A stretch of DNA of 64,000 nucleotides from Bombus terrestris (Eukaryota > Arthropoda > Insecta > Hymenoptera > Apidae): assembly GCF_910591885.1 (NCBI RefSeq), contig NW_025963683.1:1-64000 (forward strand). Reading direction: 5' to 3'. The notes beneath the pieces were generated by a model. The model was not told the DNA's origin. It worked only from the letters and a program-made list of their open reading frames with translations, and ran no database searches. Shown here one piece after another: positions 26,641 to 39,200 of this stretch (position 1 is its first letter; each line of letters starts with the position of its first letter). The translations under genes were made by a program, and so were the position numbers.

Positions 26641-29600
26641 ACGTGGGACAACGTGGGACACCGTTGGACACCGTGGGACACCGTTGGACACCGTTGGACA
26701 TCGTTGGACACCGTGGGACAACGTGGGACAACGTGGGACAACGTGGGACAACGTGGGACAACGTGGGACAACGTGGGACAACGTGGGACAACGTGGGACA
26801 ACGTGGGACAACGTGGGACAACGTGGGACATCGTGGGACAACGTGGGACAACGTGGGACAACGTGGGACAACGTGGGACACCGTTGGACAACGTGGGACA
26901 CCGTTGGACATCGTTGGACACCGTGGGACAACGTGGGACAACGTGGGACCACGTGGGACAACGTGGGACAACGTGGGACAACGTGGGACAACGTGGGACA
27001 ACGTGGGACAACGTGGGACAACGTGGGACAACGTGGGACAACGTGGGACAACGTGGGACAACGTGGGACAACGTGGGACACCGTTGGACATCGTTGGACA
27101 ACATGGGACAACGTGGGACAACGTGGGACAACGTGGGACAACGTGGGACAACGTGGGACAACGTGGGACAACGTGGGACAACGTGGGACAACGTGGGACA
27201 CCGTTGGACATCGTTGGACACCGTGGGACAACGTTGGACAACGTGGGACACCGTTGGACATCGGTGGACATCGTGGGACACCGTTGGACACCGTTGGACA
27301 TCGTTGGACACCGTTGGACACCGTGGGACAACGTGGGACACCGTTGGACACCGTTGGACACCGTGGGACAACGTGGGACAACGTGGGACACCGTTGGACA
27401 CCGTTGGACACCGTTGGACAACGTGGGACAACGTGGGACAACGTGGGACAACGTGGGACAACGTGGGACAACGTGGGACAACGTGGGACACCGTTGGACA
27501 CCGTGGGACACCGTGGGACACCGTGGGACACCGTGGGACACCGTGGGACAACGTGGGACAACGTGGGACAACGTGGGACAACGTGGGACACCGTTGGACA
27601 TCGTTGGACAACATGGGACAACGTGGGACAACGTGGGACAACGTGGGACAACGTGGGACAACGTGGGACAACGTGGGACAACGTGGGACAACGTGGGACA
27701 TCGTGGGACAACGTGGGACAACGTGGGACAACGTGGGACAACGTGGGACACCGTTGGACAACGTGGGACACCGTGGGACATCGTTGGACACCGTGGGACA
27801 ACGTGGGACAACGTGGGACCACGTGGGACAACGTGGGACAACGTGGGACAACGTGGGACAACGTGGGACAACGTGGGACAACGTTGGACACCGTTGGACA
27901 TCGTTGGACACCGTGGGACAACGTGGGACAACGTGGGACAACGTGGGACAACGTGGGACAACGTGGGACAACGTGGGACAACGTGGGACAACGTGGGACA
28001 ACGTGGGACAACGTGGGACAACGTGGGACAACGTGGGACACCGTTGGACATCGTTGGACAACATGGGACAACGTGGGACAACGTGGGACAACGTGGGACA
28101 ACGTGGGACAACGTGGGACACCGTTGGACACCGTGGGACACCGTTGGACACCGTTGGACATCGTTGGACACCGTGGGACAACGTGGGACAACGTGGGACA
28201 ACGTGGGACAACGTGGGACAACGTGGGACAACGTGGGACAACGTGGGACAACTTGGGACAACGTGGGACAACGTGGGACAACGTGGGACATCGTGGGACA
28301 ACGTGGGACAACGTGGGACAACGTGGGACAACGTGGGACACCGTTGGACAACGTGGGACACCGTTGGACATCGTTGGACACCGTGGGACAACGCGGGACA
28401 ACGTGGGACAACGTGGGACACCGTTGGACACCGTTGGACATCGTTGGACATCGTTGGACATCGTGGGACACCGTTGGACATCGTTGGACATCGTTGGACA
28501 CCGTGGGACAACGTGGGACAACGTGGGACAACGTGGGACAACGTGGGACAACGTGGGACAACGTGGGACAACGTGGGACAACGTGGGACAACGTGGGACA
28601 ACGTGGGACAACGTGGGACAACGTGGGACACCGTTGGACATCGTTGGACAACGTGGGACAACGTGGGACAACGTGGGACAACGTGGGACAACGTGGGACA
28701 ACGTGGGACACCGTTGGACACCGTGGGACACCGTTGGACACCGTTGGACATCGTTGGACACCGTGGGACAACGTGGGACAACGTGGGACAACGTGGGACA
28801 CCGTTGGACATCGTTGGACAACATGGGACAACGTGGCACAACGTGGGACAACGTGGGACAACGTGGGACAACGTGGGACAACGTGGGACAACGTGGGACA
28901 ACGTGGGACAACGTGGGACATCGTGGGACAACGTGGGACAACGTGGGACAACGTGGGACAACGTGGGACACCGTTGGACAACGTGGGACACCGTGGGACA
29001 TCGTTGGACACCGTGGGACAACGTGGGACAACGTGGGACCACGTGGGACAACGTGGGACAACGTGGGACAACGTGGGACAACGTGGGACAACGTGGGACA
29101 ACGTTGGACATCGTTGGACATCGTTGGACACCGTGGGACAACGTGGGACAACGTGGGACAACGTGGGACAACGTGGGACAACGTGGGACAACGTGGGACA
29201 ACGTGGGACAACGTGGGACACCGTTGGACAACGTGGGACACCGTGGGACATCGTTGGACACCGTGGGACAACGTGGGACAACGTGGGACCACGTGGGACA
29301 ACGTGGGACAACGTGGGACAACGTGGGACAACGTGGGACAACGTGGGACAACGTTGGACATCGTTGGACATCGTTGGACACCGTGGGACAACGTGGGACA
29401 ACGTGGGACAACGTGGGACAACGTGGGACAACGTGGGACAACGTGGGACAACGTGGGACAACGTGGGACAACGTGGGACAACGTGGGACAACGTGGGACA
29501 ACGTGGGACAACGTGGGACACCGTTGGACATCGTTGGACAACATGGGACAACGTGGGACAACGTGGGACAACGTGGGACAACGTGGGACAACGTGGGACA

Positions 29601-30970
29601 CCGTTGGACACCGTGGGACACCGTTGGACACCGTTGGACATCGTTGGACACCGTGGGACAACGTGGGACAACGTGGGACAACGTGGGACAACGTGGGACA
29701 ACGTGGGACAACGTGGGACAACGTGGGACAACTTGGGACAACGTGGGACAACGTGGGACAACGTGGGACATCGTGGGACAACGTGGGACAACGTGGGACA
29801 ACGTGGGACAACGTGGGACACCGTTGGACAACGTGGGACACCGTTGGACATCGTTGGACACCGTGGGACAACGCGGGACAACGTGGGACAACGTGGGACA
29901 CCGTTGGACACCGTTGGACATCGTTGGACATCGTTGGACATCGTGGGACACCGTTGGACATCGTTGGACATCGTTGGACACCGTGGGACAACGTGGGACA
30001 ACGTGGGACAACGTGGGACAACGTGGGACAACGTGGGACAACGTGGGACAACGTGGGACAACGTGGGACAACGTGGGACAACGTGGGACAACGTGGGACA
30101 ACGTGGGACACCGTTGGACATCGTTGGACAACGTGGGACAACGTGGGACAACGTGGGACAACGTGGGACAACGTGGGACAACGTGGGACACCGTTGGACA
30201 CCGTGGGACACCGTTGGACACCGTTGGACATCGTTGGACACCGTGGGACAACGTGGGACAACGTGGGACAACGTGGGACAACGTGGGACAACGTGGGACA
30301 ACGTGGGACAACGTGGGACAACGTGGGACAACGTGGGACAACGTGGGACAACGTGGGACAACGTGGGACAACGTGGGACAACGTGGGACACCGTTGGACA
30401 TCGTTGGACAACATGGGACAACGTGGGACAACGTGGGACAACGTGGGACAACGTGGGACAACGTGGGACAACGTGGGACAACGTGGGACATCGTGGGACA
30501 ACGTGGGACAACGTGGGACAACGTGGGACAACGTGGGACACCGTTGGACAACGTGGGACACCGTGGGACATCGTTGGACACCGTGGGACAACGTGGGACA
30601 ACGTGGGACCACGTGGGACAACGTGGGACAACGTGGGACAACGTGGGACAACGTGGGACAACGTGGGACAACGTTGGACATCGTTGGACATCGTTGGACA
30701 CCGTGGGACAACGTGGGACAACGTGGGACAACGTGGGACAACGTGGGACAACGTGGGACAACGTGGGACAACGTGGGACAACGTGGGACAACGTGGGACA
30801 ACGTGGGACAACGTGGGACAACGTGGGACAACGTGGGACACCGTTGGACATCGTTGGACAACATGGGACAACGTGGGACAACGTGGGACAACGTGGGACA
30901 ACGTGGGACAACGTGGGACACCGTTGGACACCGTGGGACACCGTTGGACACCGTTGGACATCGTTGGACA

Positions 30971-31290
30971 CCGTGGGACAACGTGGGACAACGTGGGACA
31001 ACGTGGGACAACGTGGGACAACGTGGGACAACGTGGGACAACGTGGGACAATTTGGGACAACGTGGGACAACGTGGGACAACGTGGGACATCGTGGGACA
31101 ACGTGGGACAACGTGGGACAACGTGGGACAACGTGGGACAACGTGGGACAACGTGGGACATCGTGGGACAACGTGGGACAACGTGGGACAACGTGGGACA
31201 ACGTGGGACAACGTGGGACAACGTGGGACAACGTGGGACACCGTGGGACAACGTGGGACAACGTGGGACAACGTGGGACAACGTGGGACA
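30971..31290 (+). repeat. Longest seen run of GGG-bearing units (320 bp)
   Basis: Thirty-two consecutive units all carry GGG on the + strand: ACGTGGGACA with a few CCGTGGGACA, TCGTGGGACA and one ATTTGGGACA at 31051. GGG tracts are spaced by exactly seven bases, which fits the usual upper loop limit of the G3N1-7 quadruplex pattern. The same run is copied at 37561-37880. Folding is a prediction only, since three 7-base loops make weak quadruplexes. Confidence 0.8.
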
Positions 31291-31509
31291 CCGTTGGACA
31301 ACGTGGGACACCGTTGGACATCGTTGGACACCGTGGGACAACGTGGGACAACGTGGGACAACGTGGGACACCGTTGGACACCGTTGGACATCGTTGGACA
31401 TCGTTGGACATCGTGGGACAACTTGGGACAACGTGGAACAACGTGGGACACCGTTGGACACCGTGGGACACCGTTGGACACCGTTGGACATCGTTGGACA
31501 CCGTGGGAC

Positions 31510-32710
31510 AACGTGGGACAACGTGGGACAACGTGGGACAACGTGGGACAACGTGGGACAACGTGGGACAACGTGGGACAACGTGGGACATCGTGGGACA
31601 ACGTGGGACAACGTGGGACAACGTGGGACAACGTGGGACAACGTGGGACACCGTTGGACAACGTGGGACACCGTTGGACATCGTTGGACACCGTGGGACA
31701 ACGTGGGACAACGTGGGACAACGTGGGACACCGTTGGACACCGTTGGACATCGTTGGACATCGTTGGACATCGTGGGACACCGTTGGACATCGCTGGACA
31801 CCGTTGGACATCGTTGGACACCGTGGGACAACGTGGGACAACGTAGGACAACGTGGGACAACGTGGGACAACGTGGGACACCGTTGGACACCGTTGGACA
31901 TCGTTGGACAACATGGGACAACGTGGGACAACGTGGGACAACGTGGGACAACGTGGGACAACGTGGGACACCGTTGGACAACGTGGGACAACGTGGGACA
32001 ACGTGGGACAACGTGGGACAACGTGGGACACCGTTGGACAACGTGGGACACCGTTGGACATCGTTGGACACCGTGGGACAACGTGGGACAACGTAGGACA
32101 ACGTGGGACAACGTGGGACAACGTGGGACACCGTTGGACACCGTTGGACATCGTTGGACAACATGGGACAACGTGGGACAACGTGGGACAACGTGGGACA
32201 ACGTGGGACAACGTGGGACACCGTTGGACAACGTGGGACACCGTTGGACACCGTTGGACATCGTGGGACAACGTGGGACAACGTGGGACACCGTTGGACA
32301 TCGTTGGACACCGTAGGACAACGCGGGACAACGTGGGACAACGTGGGACACCGTTGGACACCGTTGGACATCGTTGGACATCGTTGGACATCGTGGGACA
32401 CCGTTGGACATCGTTGGACATCGTTGGACACCGTGGGACAACGTGGGACAACGTGGGACAACGTGGGACAACGTGGGACAACGTAGGACACCGTTGGACA
32501 ACGTGGGACACCGTTGGACATCGTTGGACACCGTGGGACAACGTGGGACAACGTGGGACAACGTGGGACACCGTTGGACACCGTTGGACATCGTTGGACA
32601 TCGTTGGACATCGTGGGACACCGTTGGACATCGCTGGACACCGTGGGACAACGTGGGACAACGTGGGACATAGTTGGACACCGTTGGACACCGTTGGACA
32701 CCGTTGGACA
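31510..32710. repeat. 1,430-bp-offset nested duplication, left copy
   Basis: TAG-bearing units at 31841, 32091, 32311 and 32481, and TAGTTGGACA at 32671, recur 1,430 bp later at 33271, 33521, 33741, 33911 and 34101. This duplication lies inside the 6.59-kb repeat and is itself copied with it near 38.1-40.7 kb, so it is the older event. Confidence 0.88.
31841..31920. repeat. 80-bp TAG/ACATGGGACA cassette, type copy
   Basis: Order: ACGTAGGACA, three ACGTGGGACA, two CCGTTGGACA, TCGTTGGACA, ACATGGGACA. Further copies start at 32091, 33271, 33521, 38431, 38681, 39861, 40111, 43181, 52139, 59959, 60639 and 61879. The copy at 50929 carries an ACGTGGTACA, and the one at 61359 lacks the final ACATGGGACA. 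Neighbouring copies are often 250 bp apart. The TAG here ends long forward frames but has no evident function. Confidence 0.88.
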
Positions 32711-32820
32711 CCGTTGGACACCGTTGGACATCGCTGGACACCGTGGGACAACGTGGGACAACGTGGGACATAGTTGGACACCGTTGGACACCGTTGGACA
32801 CCGTTGGACACCGTTGGACA
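32631..32820. repeat. 100-bp tandem pair with TAGTTGGACA
   Basis: TCGCTGGACA, CCGTGGGACA, two ACGTGGGACA, TAGTTGGACA and five CCGTTGGACA (32631-32730) are followed by a second copy with four CCGTTGGACA (32731-32820). The pair is repeated at 39221-39410. There the second TCGCTGGACA is TCGTTGGACA (39321). Confidence 0.88.
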
Positions 32821-32939
32821 TCGTGGGACACCGTGGGACAACGTGGGACAACGTGGGACAACGTGGGACAACGTGGGACAACGTGGGACAACGTGGGACA
32901 ACGTGGGACAACGTGGGACATCGTGGGACAACGTGGGAC

Positions 32940-34140
32940 AACGTGGGACAACGTGGGACAACGTGGGACAACGTGGGACAACGTGGGACAACGTGGGACA
33001 ACGTGGGACAACGTGGGACATCGTGGGACAACGTGGGACAACGTGGGACAACGTGGGACAACGTGGGACAACGTGGGACACCGTTGGACAACGTGGGACA
33101 CCGTTGGACATCGTTGGACACCGTGGGACAACGTGGGACAACGTGGGACAACGAGGGACACCGTTGGACACCGTTGGACATCGTTGGACATCGTTGGACA
33201 TCGTGGGACACCGTTGGACATCGCTGGACACCGTTGGACATCGTTGGACACCGTGGGACAACGTGGGACAACGTAGGACAACGTGGGACAACGTGGGACA
33301 ACGTGGGACACCGTTGGACACCGTTGGACATCGTTGGACAACATGGGACAACGTGGGACAACGTGGGACAACGTGGGACAACGTGGGACAACGTGGGACA
33401 CCGTTGGACACCGTGGGACAACGTGGGACAACGTGGGACAACGTGGGACAACGTGGGACACCGTTGGACAACGTGGGACACCGTTGGACATCGTTGGACA
33501 CCGTGGGACAACGTGGGACAACGTAGGACAACGTGGGACAACGTGGGACAACGTGGGACACCGTTGGACACCGTTGGACATCGTTGGACAACATGGGACA
33601 ACGTGGGACAACGTGGGACAACGTGGGACAACGTGGGACAACGTGGGACACCGTTGGACACCGTGGGACACCGTTGGACACCGTTGGACATCGTGGGACA
33701 ACGTGGGACAACGTGGGACACCGTTGGACATCGTTGGACACCGTAGGACAACGCGGGACAACGTGGGACAACGTGGGACACCGTTGGACACCGTTGGACA
33801 TCGTTGGACATCGTTGGACATCGTGGGACACCGTTGGACATCGTTGGACATCGTTGGACACCGTGGGACAACGTGGGACAACGTGGGACAACGTGGGACA
33901 ACGTGGGACAACGTAGGACACCGTTGGACAACGTGGGACACCGTTGGACATCGTTGGACACCGTGGGACAACGTGGGACAACGTGGGACAACGTGGGACA
34001 CCGTTGGACACCGTTGGACATCGTTGGACATCGTTGGACATCGTGGGACACCGTTGGACATCGCTGGACACCGTGGGACAACGTGGGACAACGTGGGACA
34101 TAGTTGGACACCGTTGGACACCGTTGGACACCGTTGGACA
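32940..34140. repeat. 1,430-bp-offset nested duplication, right copy
   Basis: Partner of 31510-32710. At its right end TAGTTGGACA (34101) is followed by four CCGTTGGACA and then TCGGTGGACA, unlike the left copy. That marks the junction. Confidence 0.88.
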
Positions 34141-34780
34141 CCGTTGGACATCGGTGGACATCGTGGGACACCGTTGGACACCGTTGGACATCGTTGGACA
34201 CCGTTGGACACCGTGGGACAACGTGGGACCACGTGGGACAACGTGGGACAACGTGGGACAACGTGGGACAACGTGGGACAACGTGGGACAACGTGGGACA
34301 CCGTTGGACATCGTTGGACACCGTGGGACAACGTTGGACAACGTGGGACACCGTTGGACATCGGTGGACATCGTGGGACACCGTTGGACACCGTTGGACA
34401 TCGTTGGACACCGTTGGACACCGTGGGACAACGTGGGACACCGTTGGACACCGTTGGACACCGTGGGACAACGTGGGACAACGTGGGACACCGTTGGACA
34501 CCGTTGGACACCGTTGGACACCGTTGGACATCGGTGGACATCGTGGGACACCGTTGGACACCGTTGGACATCGTTGGACACCGTTGGACACCGTGGGACA
34601 ACGTGGGACAACGTGGGACAACGTGGGACAACGTGGGACAACGTGGGACAACGTGGGACAACGTGGGACAACGTGGGACAACGTGGGACAACGTGGGACA
34701 TCGTGGGACAACGTGGGACAACGTGGGACAACGTGGGACAACGTGGGACACCGTTGGACAACGTGGGACACCGTGGGACA
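34101..34780. repeat. 8,140-bp-offset duplication, right copy
   Basis: Partner of 25961-26640. It starts at TAGTTGGACA and ends where CCGTGGGACA at 34771 is followed by TCGTTGGACA instead of ACGTGGGACA. Confidence 0.8.
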
Positions 34781-36040
34781 TCGTTGGACACCGTGGGACA
34801 ACGTGGGACAACGTGGGACCACGTGGGACAACGTGGGACAACGTGGGACAACGTGGGACAACGTGGGACAACGTGGGACAACGTTGGACATCGTTGGACA
34901 TCGTTGGACACCGTGGGACAACGTGGGACAACGTGGGACAACGTGGGACAACGTGGGACAACGTGGGACAACGTGGGACAACGTGGGACAACGTGGGACA
35001 ACGTGGGACAACGTGGGACAACGTGGGACACCGTTGGACATCGTTGGACAACATGGGACAACGTGGGACAACGTGGGACAACGTGGGACAACGTGGGACA
35101 ACGTGGGACAACGTGGGACACCGTTGGACACCGTGGGACACCGTTGGACACCGTTGGACATCGTTGGACACCGTGGGACAACGTGGGACAACGTGGGACA
35201 ACGTGGGACACCGTGGGACAACGTGGGACAACGTGGGACAACTTGGGACAACGTGGGACAACGTGGGACACCGTTGGACACCGTGGGACACCGTTGGACA
35301 CCGTTGGACATCGTTGGACACCGTGGGACAACGTGGGACAACGTGGGACAACGTGGGACAACGTGGGACAACGTGGGACAACGTGGGACAACGTGGGACA
35401 ACGTGGGACAACGTGGGACAACGTGGGACAACGTGGGACATCGTGGGACAACGTGGGACAACGTGGGACAACGTGGGACAACGTGGGACACCGTTGGACA
35501 ACGTGGGACACCGTTGGACATCGTTGGACACCGTGGGACAACGTGGGACAACGTGGGACCACGTGGGACAACGTGGGACAACGTGGGACAACGTGGGACA
35601 ACGTGGGACAACGTGGGACAACGTGGGACAACGTGGGACAACGTGGGACAACGTGGGACAACGTGGGACAACGTGGGACAACGTGGGACAACGTGGGACA
35701 CCGTTGGACATCGTTGGACAACATGGGACAACGTGGGACAACGTGGGACAACGTGGGACAACGTGGGACAACGTGGGACAACGTGGGACAACGTGGGACA
35801 ACGTGGGACAACGTGGGACACCGTTGGACATCGTTGGACACCGTGGGACAACGTTGGACAACGTGGGACACCGTTGGACATCGGTGGACATCGTGGGACA
35901 CCGTTGGACACCGTTGGACATCGTTGGACACCGTTGGACACCGTGGGACAACGTGGGACACCGTTGGACACCGTTGGACACCGTGGGACAACGTGGGACA
36001 ACGTGGGACACCGTTGGACACCGTTGGACACCGTTGGACA

Positions 36041-36290
36041 CCGTTGGACATCGTTGGACACCGTAGGACAACGCGGGACAACGTGGGACAACGTGGGACA
36101 CCGTTGGACACCGTTGGACATCGTTGGACATCGTTGGACATCGTGGGACACCGTTGGACATCGTTGGACATCGTTGGACACCGTGGGACAACGTGGGACA
36201 ACGTGGGACAACGTGGGACAACGTGGGACAACGTAGGACACCGTTGGACAACGTGGGACACCGTTGGACATCGTTGGACACCGTGGGACA
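36041..36290. repeat. 250-bp spacer between the 6.59-kb copies
   Basis: This is still 10-bp satellite. It holds CCGTAGGACA (36061), ACGCGGGACA and ACGTAGGACA (36231) in the order seen at 33741-33911, an offset of 2,320 bp. It is therefore a third, out-of-order piece of the 1,430-bp block, placed at the duplication junction. Confidence 0.8.
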
Positions 36291-39200
36291 ACGTGGGACA
36301 ACGTGGGACAACGTGGGACAACTTGGGACAACGTGGGACAACGTGGGACAACGTGGGACATCGTGGGACAACGTGGGACAACGTGGGACAACGTGGGACA
36401 ACGTGGGACACCGTTGGACAACGTGGGACACCGTTGGACATCGTTGGACACCGTGGGACAACGCGGGACAACGTGGGACAACGTGGGACACCGTTGGACA
36501 CCGTTGGACATCGTTGGACATCGTTGGACATCGTGGGACACCGTTGGACATCGTTGGACATCGTTGGACACCGTGGGACAACGTGGGACAACGTGGGACA
36601 ACGTGGGACAACGTGGGACAACGTGGGACAACGTGGGACAACGTGGGACAACGTGGGACAACGTGGGACAACATGGGACAACGTGGGACAACGTGGGACA
36701 CCGTTGGACATCGTTGGACAACGTGGGACAACGTGGGACAACGTGGGACAACGTGGGACAACGTGGGACAACGTGGGACACCGTTGGACACCGTGGGACA
36801 CCGTTGGACACCGTTGGACATCGTTGGACACCGTGGGACAACGTGGGACAACGTGGGACAACGTGGGACAACGTGGGACAACGTGGGACAACGTGGGACA
36901 ACGTGGGACAACGTGGGACAACGTGGGACAACGTGGGACAACGTGGGACAACGTGGGACAACGTGGGACAACGTGGGACACCGTTGGACATCGTTGGACA
37001 ACATGGGACAACGTGGGACAACGTGGGACAACGTGGGACAACGTGGGACAACGTGGGACAACGTGGGACAACGTGGGACATCGTGGGACAACGTGGGACA
37101 ACGTGGGACAACGTGGGACAACGTGGGACACCGTTGGACAACGTGGGACACCGTGGGACATCGTTGGACACCGTGGGACAACGTGGGACAACGTGGGACC
37201 ACGTGGGACAACGTGGGACAACGTGGGACAACGTGGGACAACGTGGGACAACGTGGGACAACGTTGGACATCGTTGGACATCGTTGGACACCGTGGGACA
37301 ACGTGGGACAACGTGGGACAACGTGGGACAACGTGGGACAACGTGGGACAACGTGGGACAACGTGGGACAACGTGGGACAACGTGGGACAACGTGGGACA
37401 ACGTGGGACAACGTGGGACAACGTGGGACACCGTTGGACATCGTTGGACAACATGGGACAACGTGGGACAACGTGGGACAACGTGGGACAACGTGGGACA
37501 ACGTGGGACACCGTTGGACACCGTGGGACACCGTTGGACACCGTTGGACATCGTTGGACACCGTGGGACAACGTGGGACAACGTGGGACAACGTGGGACA
37601 ACGTGGGACAACGTGGGACAACGTGGGACAACGTGGGACAACTTGGGACAACGTGGGACAACGTGGGACAACGTGGGACATCGTGGGACAACGTGGGACA
37701 ACGTGGGACAACGTGGGACAACGTGGGACAACGTGGGACAACGTGGGACATCGTGGGACAACGTGGGACAACGTGGGACAACGTGGGACAACGTGGGACA
37801 ACGTGGGACAACGTGGGACAACGTGGGACACCGTGGGACAACGTGGGACAACGTGGGACAACGTGGGACAACGTGGGACACCGTTGGACAACGTGGGACA
37901 CCGTTGGACATCGTTGGACACCGTGGGACAACGTGGGACAACGTGGGACAACGTGGGACACCGTTGGACACCGTTGGACATCGTTGGACATCGTTGGACA
38001 TCGTGGGACAACTTGGGACAACGTGGAACAACGTGGGACACCGTTGGACACCGTGGGACACCGTTGGACACCGTTGGACATCGTTGGACACCGTGGGACA
38101 ACGTGGGACAACGTGGGACAACGTGGGACAACGTGGGACAACGTGGGACAACGTGGGACAACGTGGGACAACGTGGGACATCGTGGGACAACGTGGGACA
38201 ACGTGGGACAACGTGGGACAACGTGGGACAACGTGGGACACCGTTGGACAACGTGGGACACCGTTGGACATCGTTGGACACCGTGGGACAACGTGGGACA
38301 ACGTGGGACAACGTGGGACACCGTTGGACACCGTTGGACATCGTTGGACATCGTTGGACATCGTGGGACACCGTTGGACATCGCTGGACACCGTTGGACA
38401 TCGTTGGACACCGTGGGACAACGTGGGACAACGTAGGACAACGTGGGACAACGTGGGACAACGTGGGACACCGTTGGACACCGTTGGACATCGTTGGACA
38501 ACATGGGACAACGTGGGACAACGTGGGACAACGTGGGACAACGTGGGACAACGTGGGACACCGTTGGACACCGTGGGACAACGTGGGACAACGTGGGACA
38601 ACGTGGGACAACGTGGGACACCGTTGGACAACGTGGGACACCGTTGGACATCGTTGGACACCGTGGGACAACGTGGGACAACGTAGGACAACGTGGGACA
38701 ACGTGGGACAACGTGGGACACCGTTGGACACCGTTGGACATCGTTGGACAACATGGGACAACGTGGGACAACGTGGGACAACGTGGGACAACGTGGGACA
38801 ACGTGGGACACCGTTGGACACCGTGGGACACCGTTGGACACCGTTGGACATCGTGGGACAACGTGGGACAACGTGGGACACCGTTGGACATCGTTGGACA
38901 CCGTAGGACAACGCGGGACAACGTGGGACAACGTGGGACACCGTTGGACACCGTTGGACATCGTTGGACATCGTTGGACATCGTGGGACACCGTTGGACA
39001 TCGTTGGACATCGTTGGACACCGTGGGACAACGTGGGACAACGTGGGACAACGTGGGACAACGTGGGACAACGTAGGACACCGTTGGACAACGTGGGACA
39101 CCGTTGGACATCGTTGGACACCGTGGGACAACGTGGGACAACGTGGGACAACGTGGGACACCGTTGGACACCGTTGGACATCGTTGGACATCGTTGGACA

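Larger units (their letters stand above)
29701..36040. repeat. 6.59-kb higher-order repeat, left copy
   Basis: This 6.3-kb block recurs at 36291-42630 with a constant offset of 6,590 bp. Matched markers include ACTTGGGACA (29731/36321), ACATGGGACA (30411/37001, 30861/37451, 31911/38501, 35051/41641, 35721/42311), ACGTAGGACA (31841/38431, 32091/38681, 33271/39861, 33521/40111), TAGTTGGACA (32671/39261, 32771/39361, 34101/40691) and TCGGTGGACA (34361/40951, 35881/42471). Single-unit differences I noticed lie at 31051, 32231, 32731, 33151, 34331 and 35211. No net length change separates the copies. Confidence 0.92.

Noticed and set aside
31841..33918. Short forward frames of 99-410 codons bounded by TAG units as small genes
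   Set aside because: Their bounds are just the copied TAG variants, and identical small frames recur at +1,430 and +6,590 bp with the duplications. The translation is the same decapeptide cycle.
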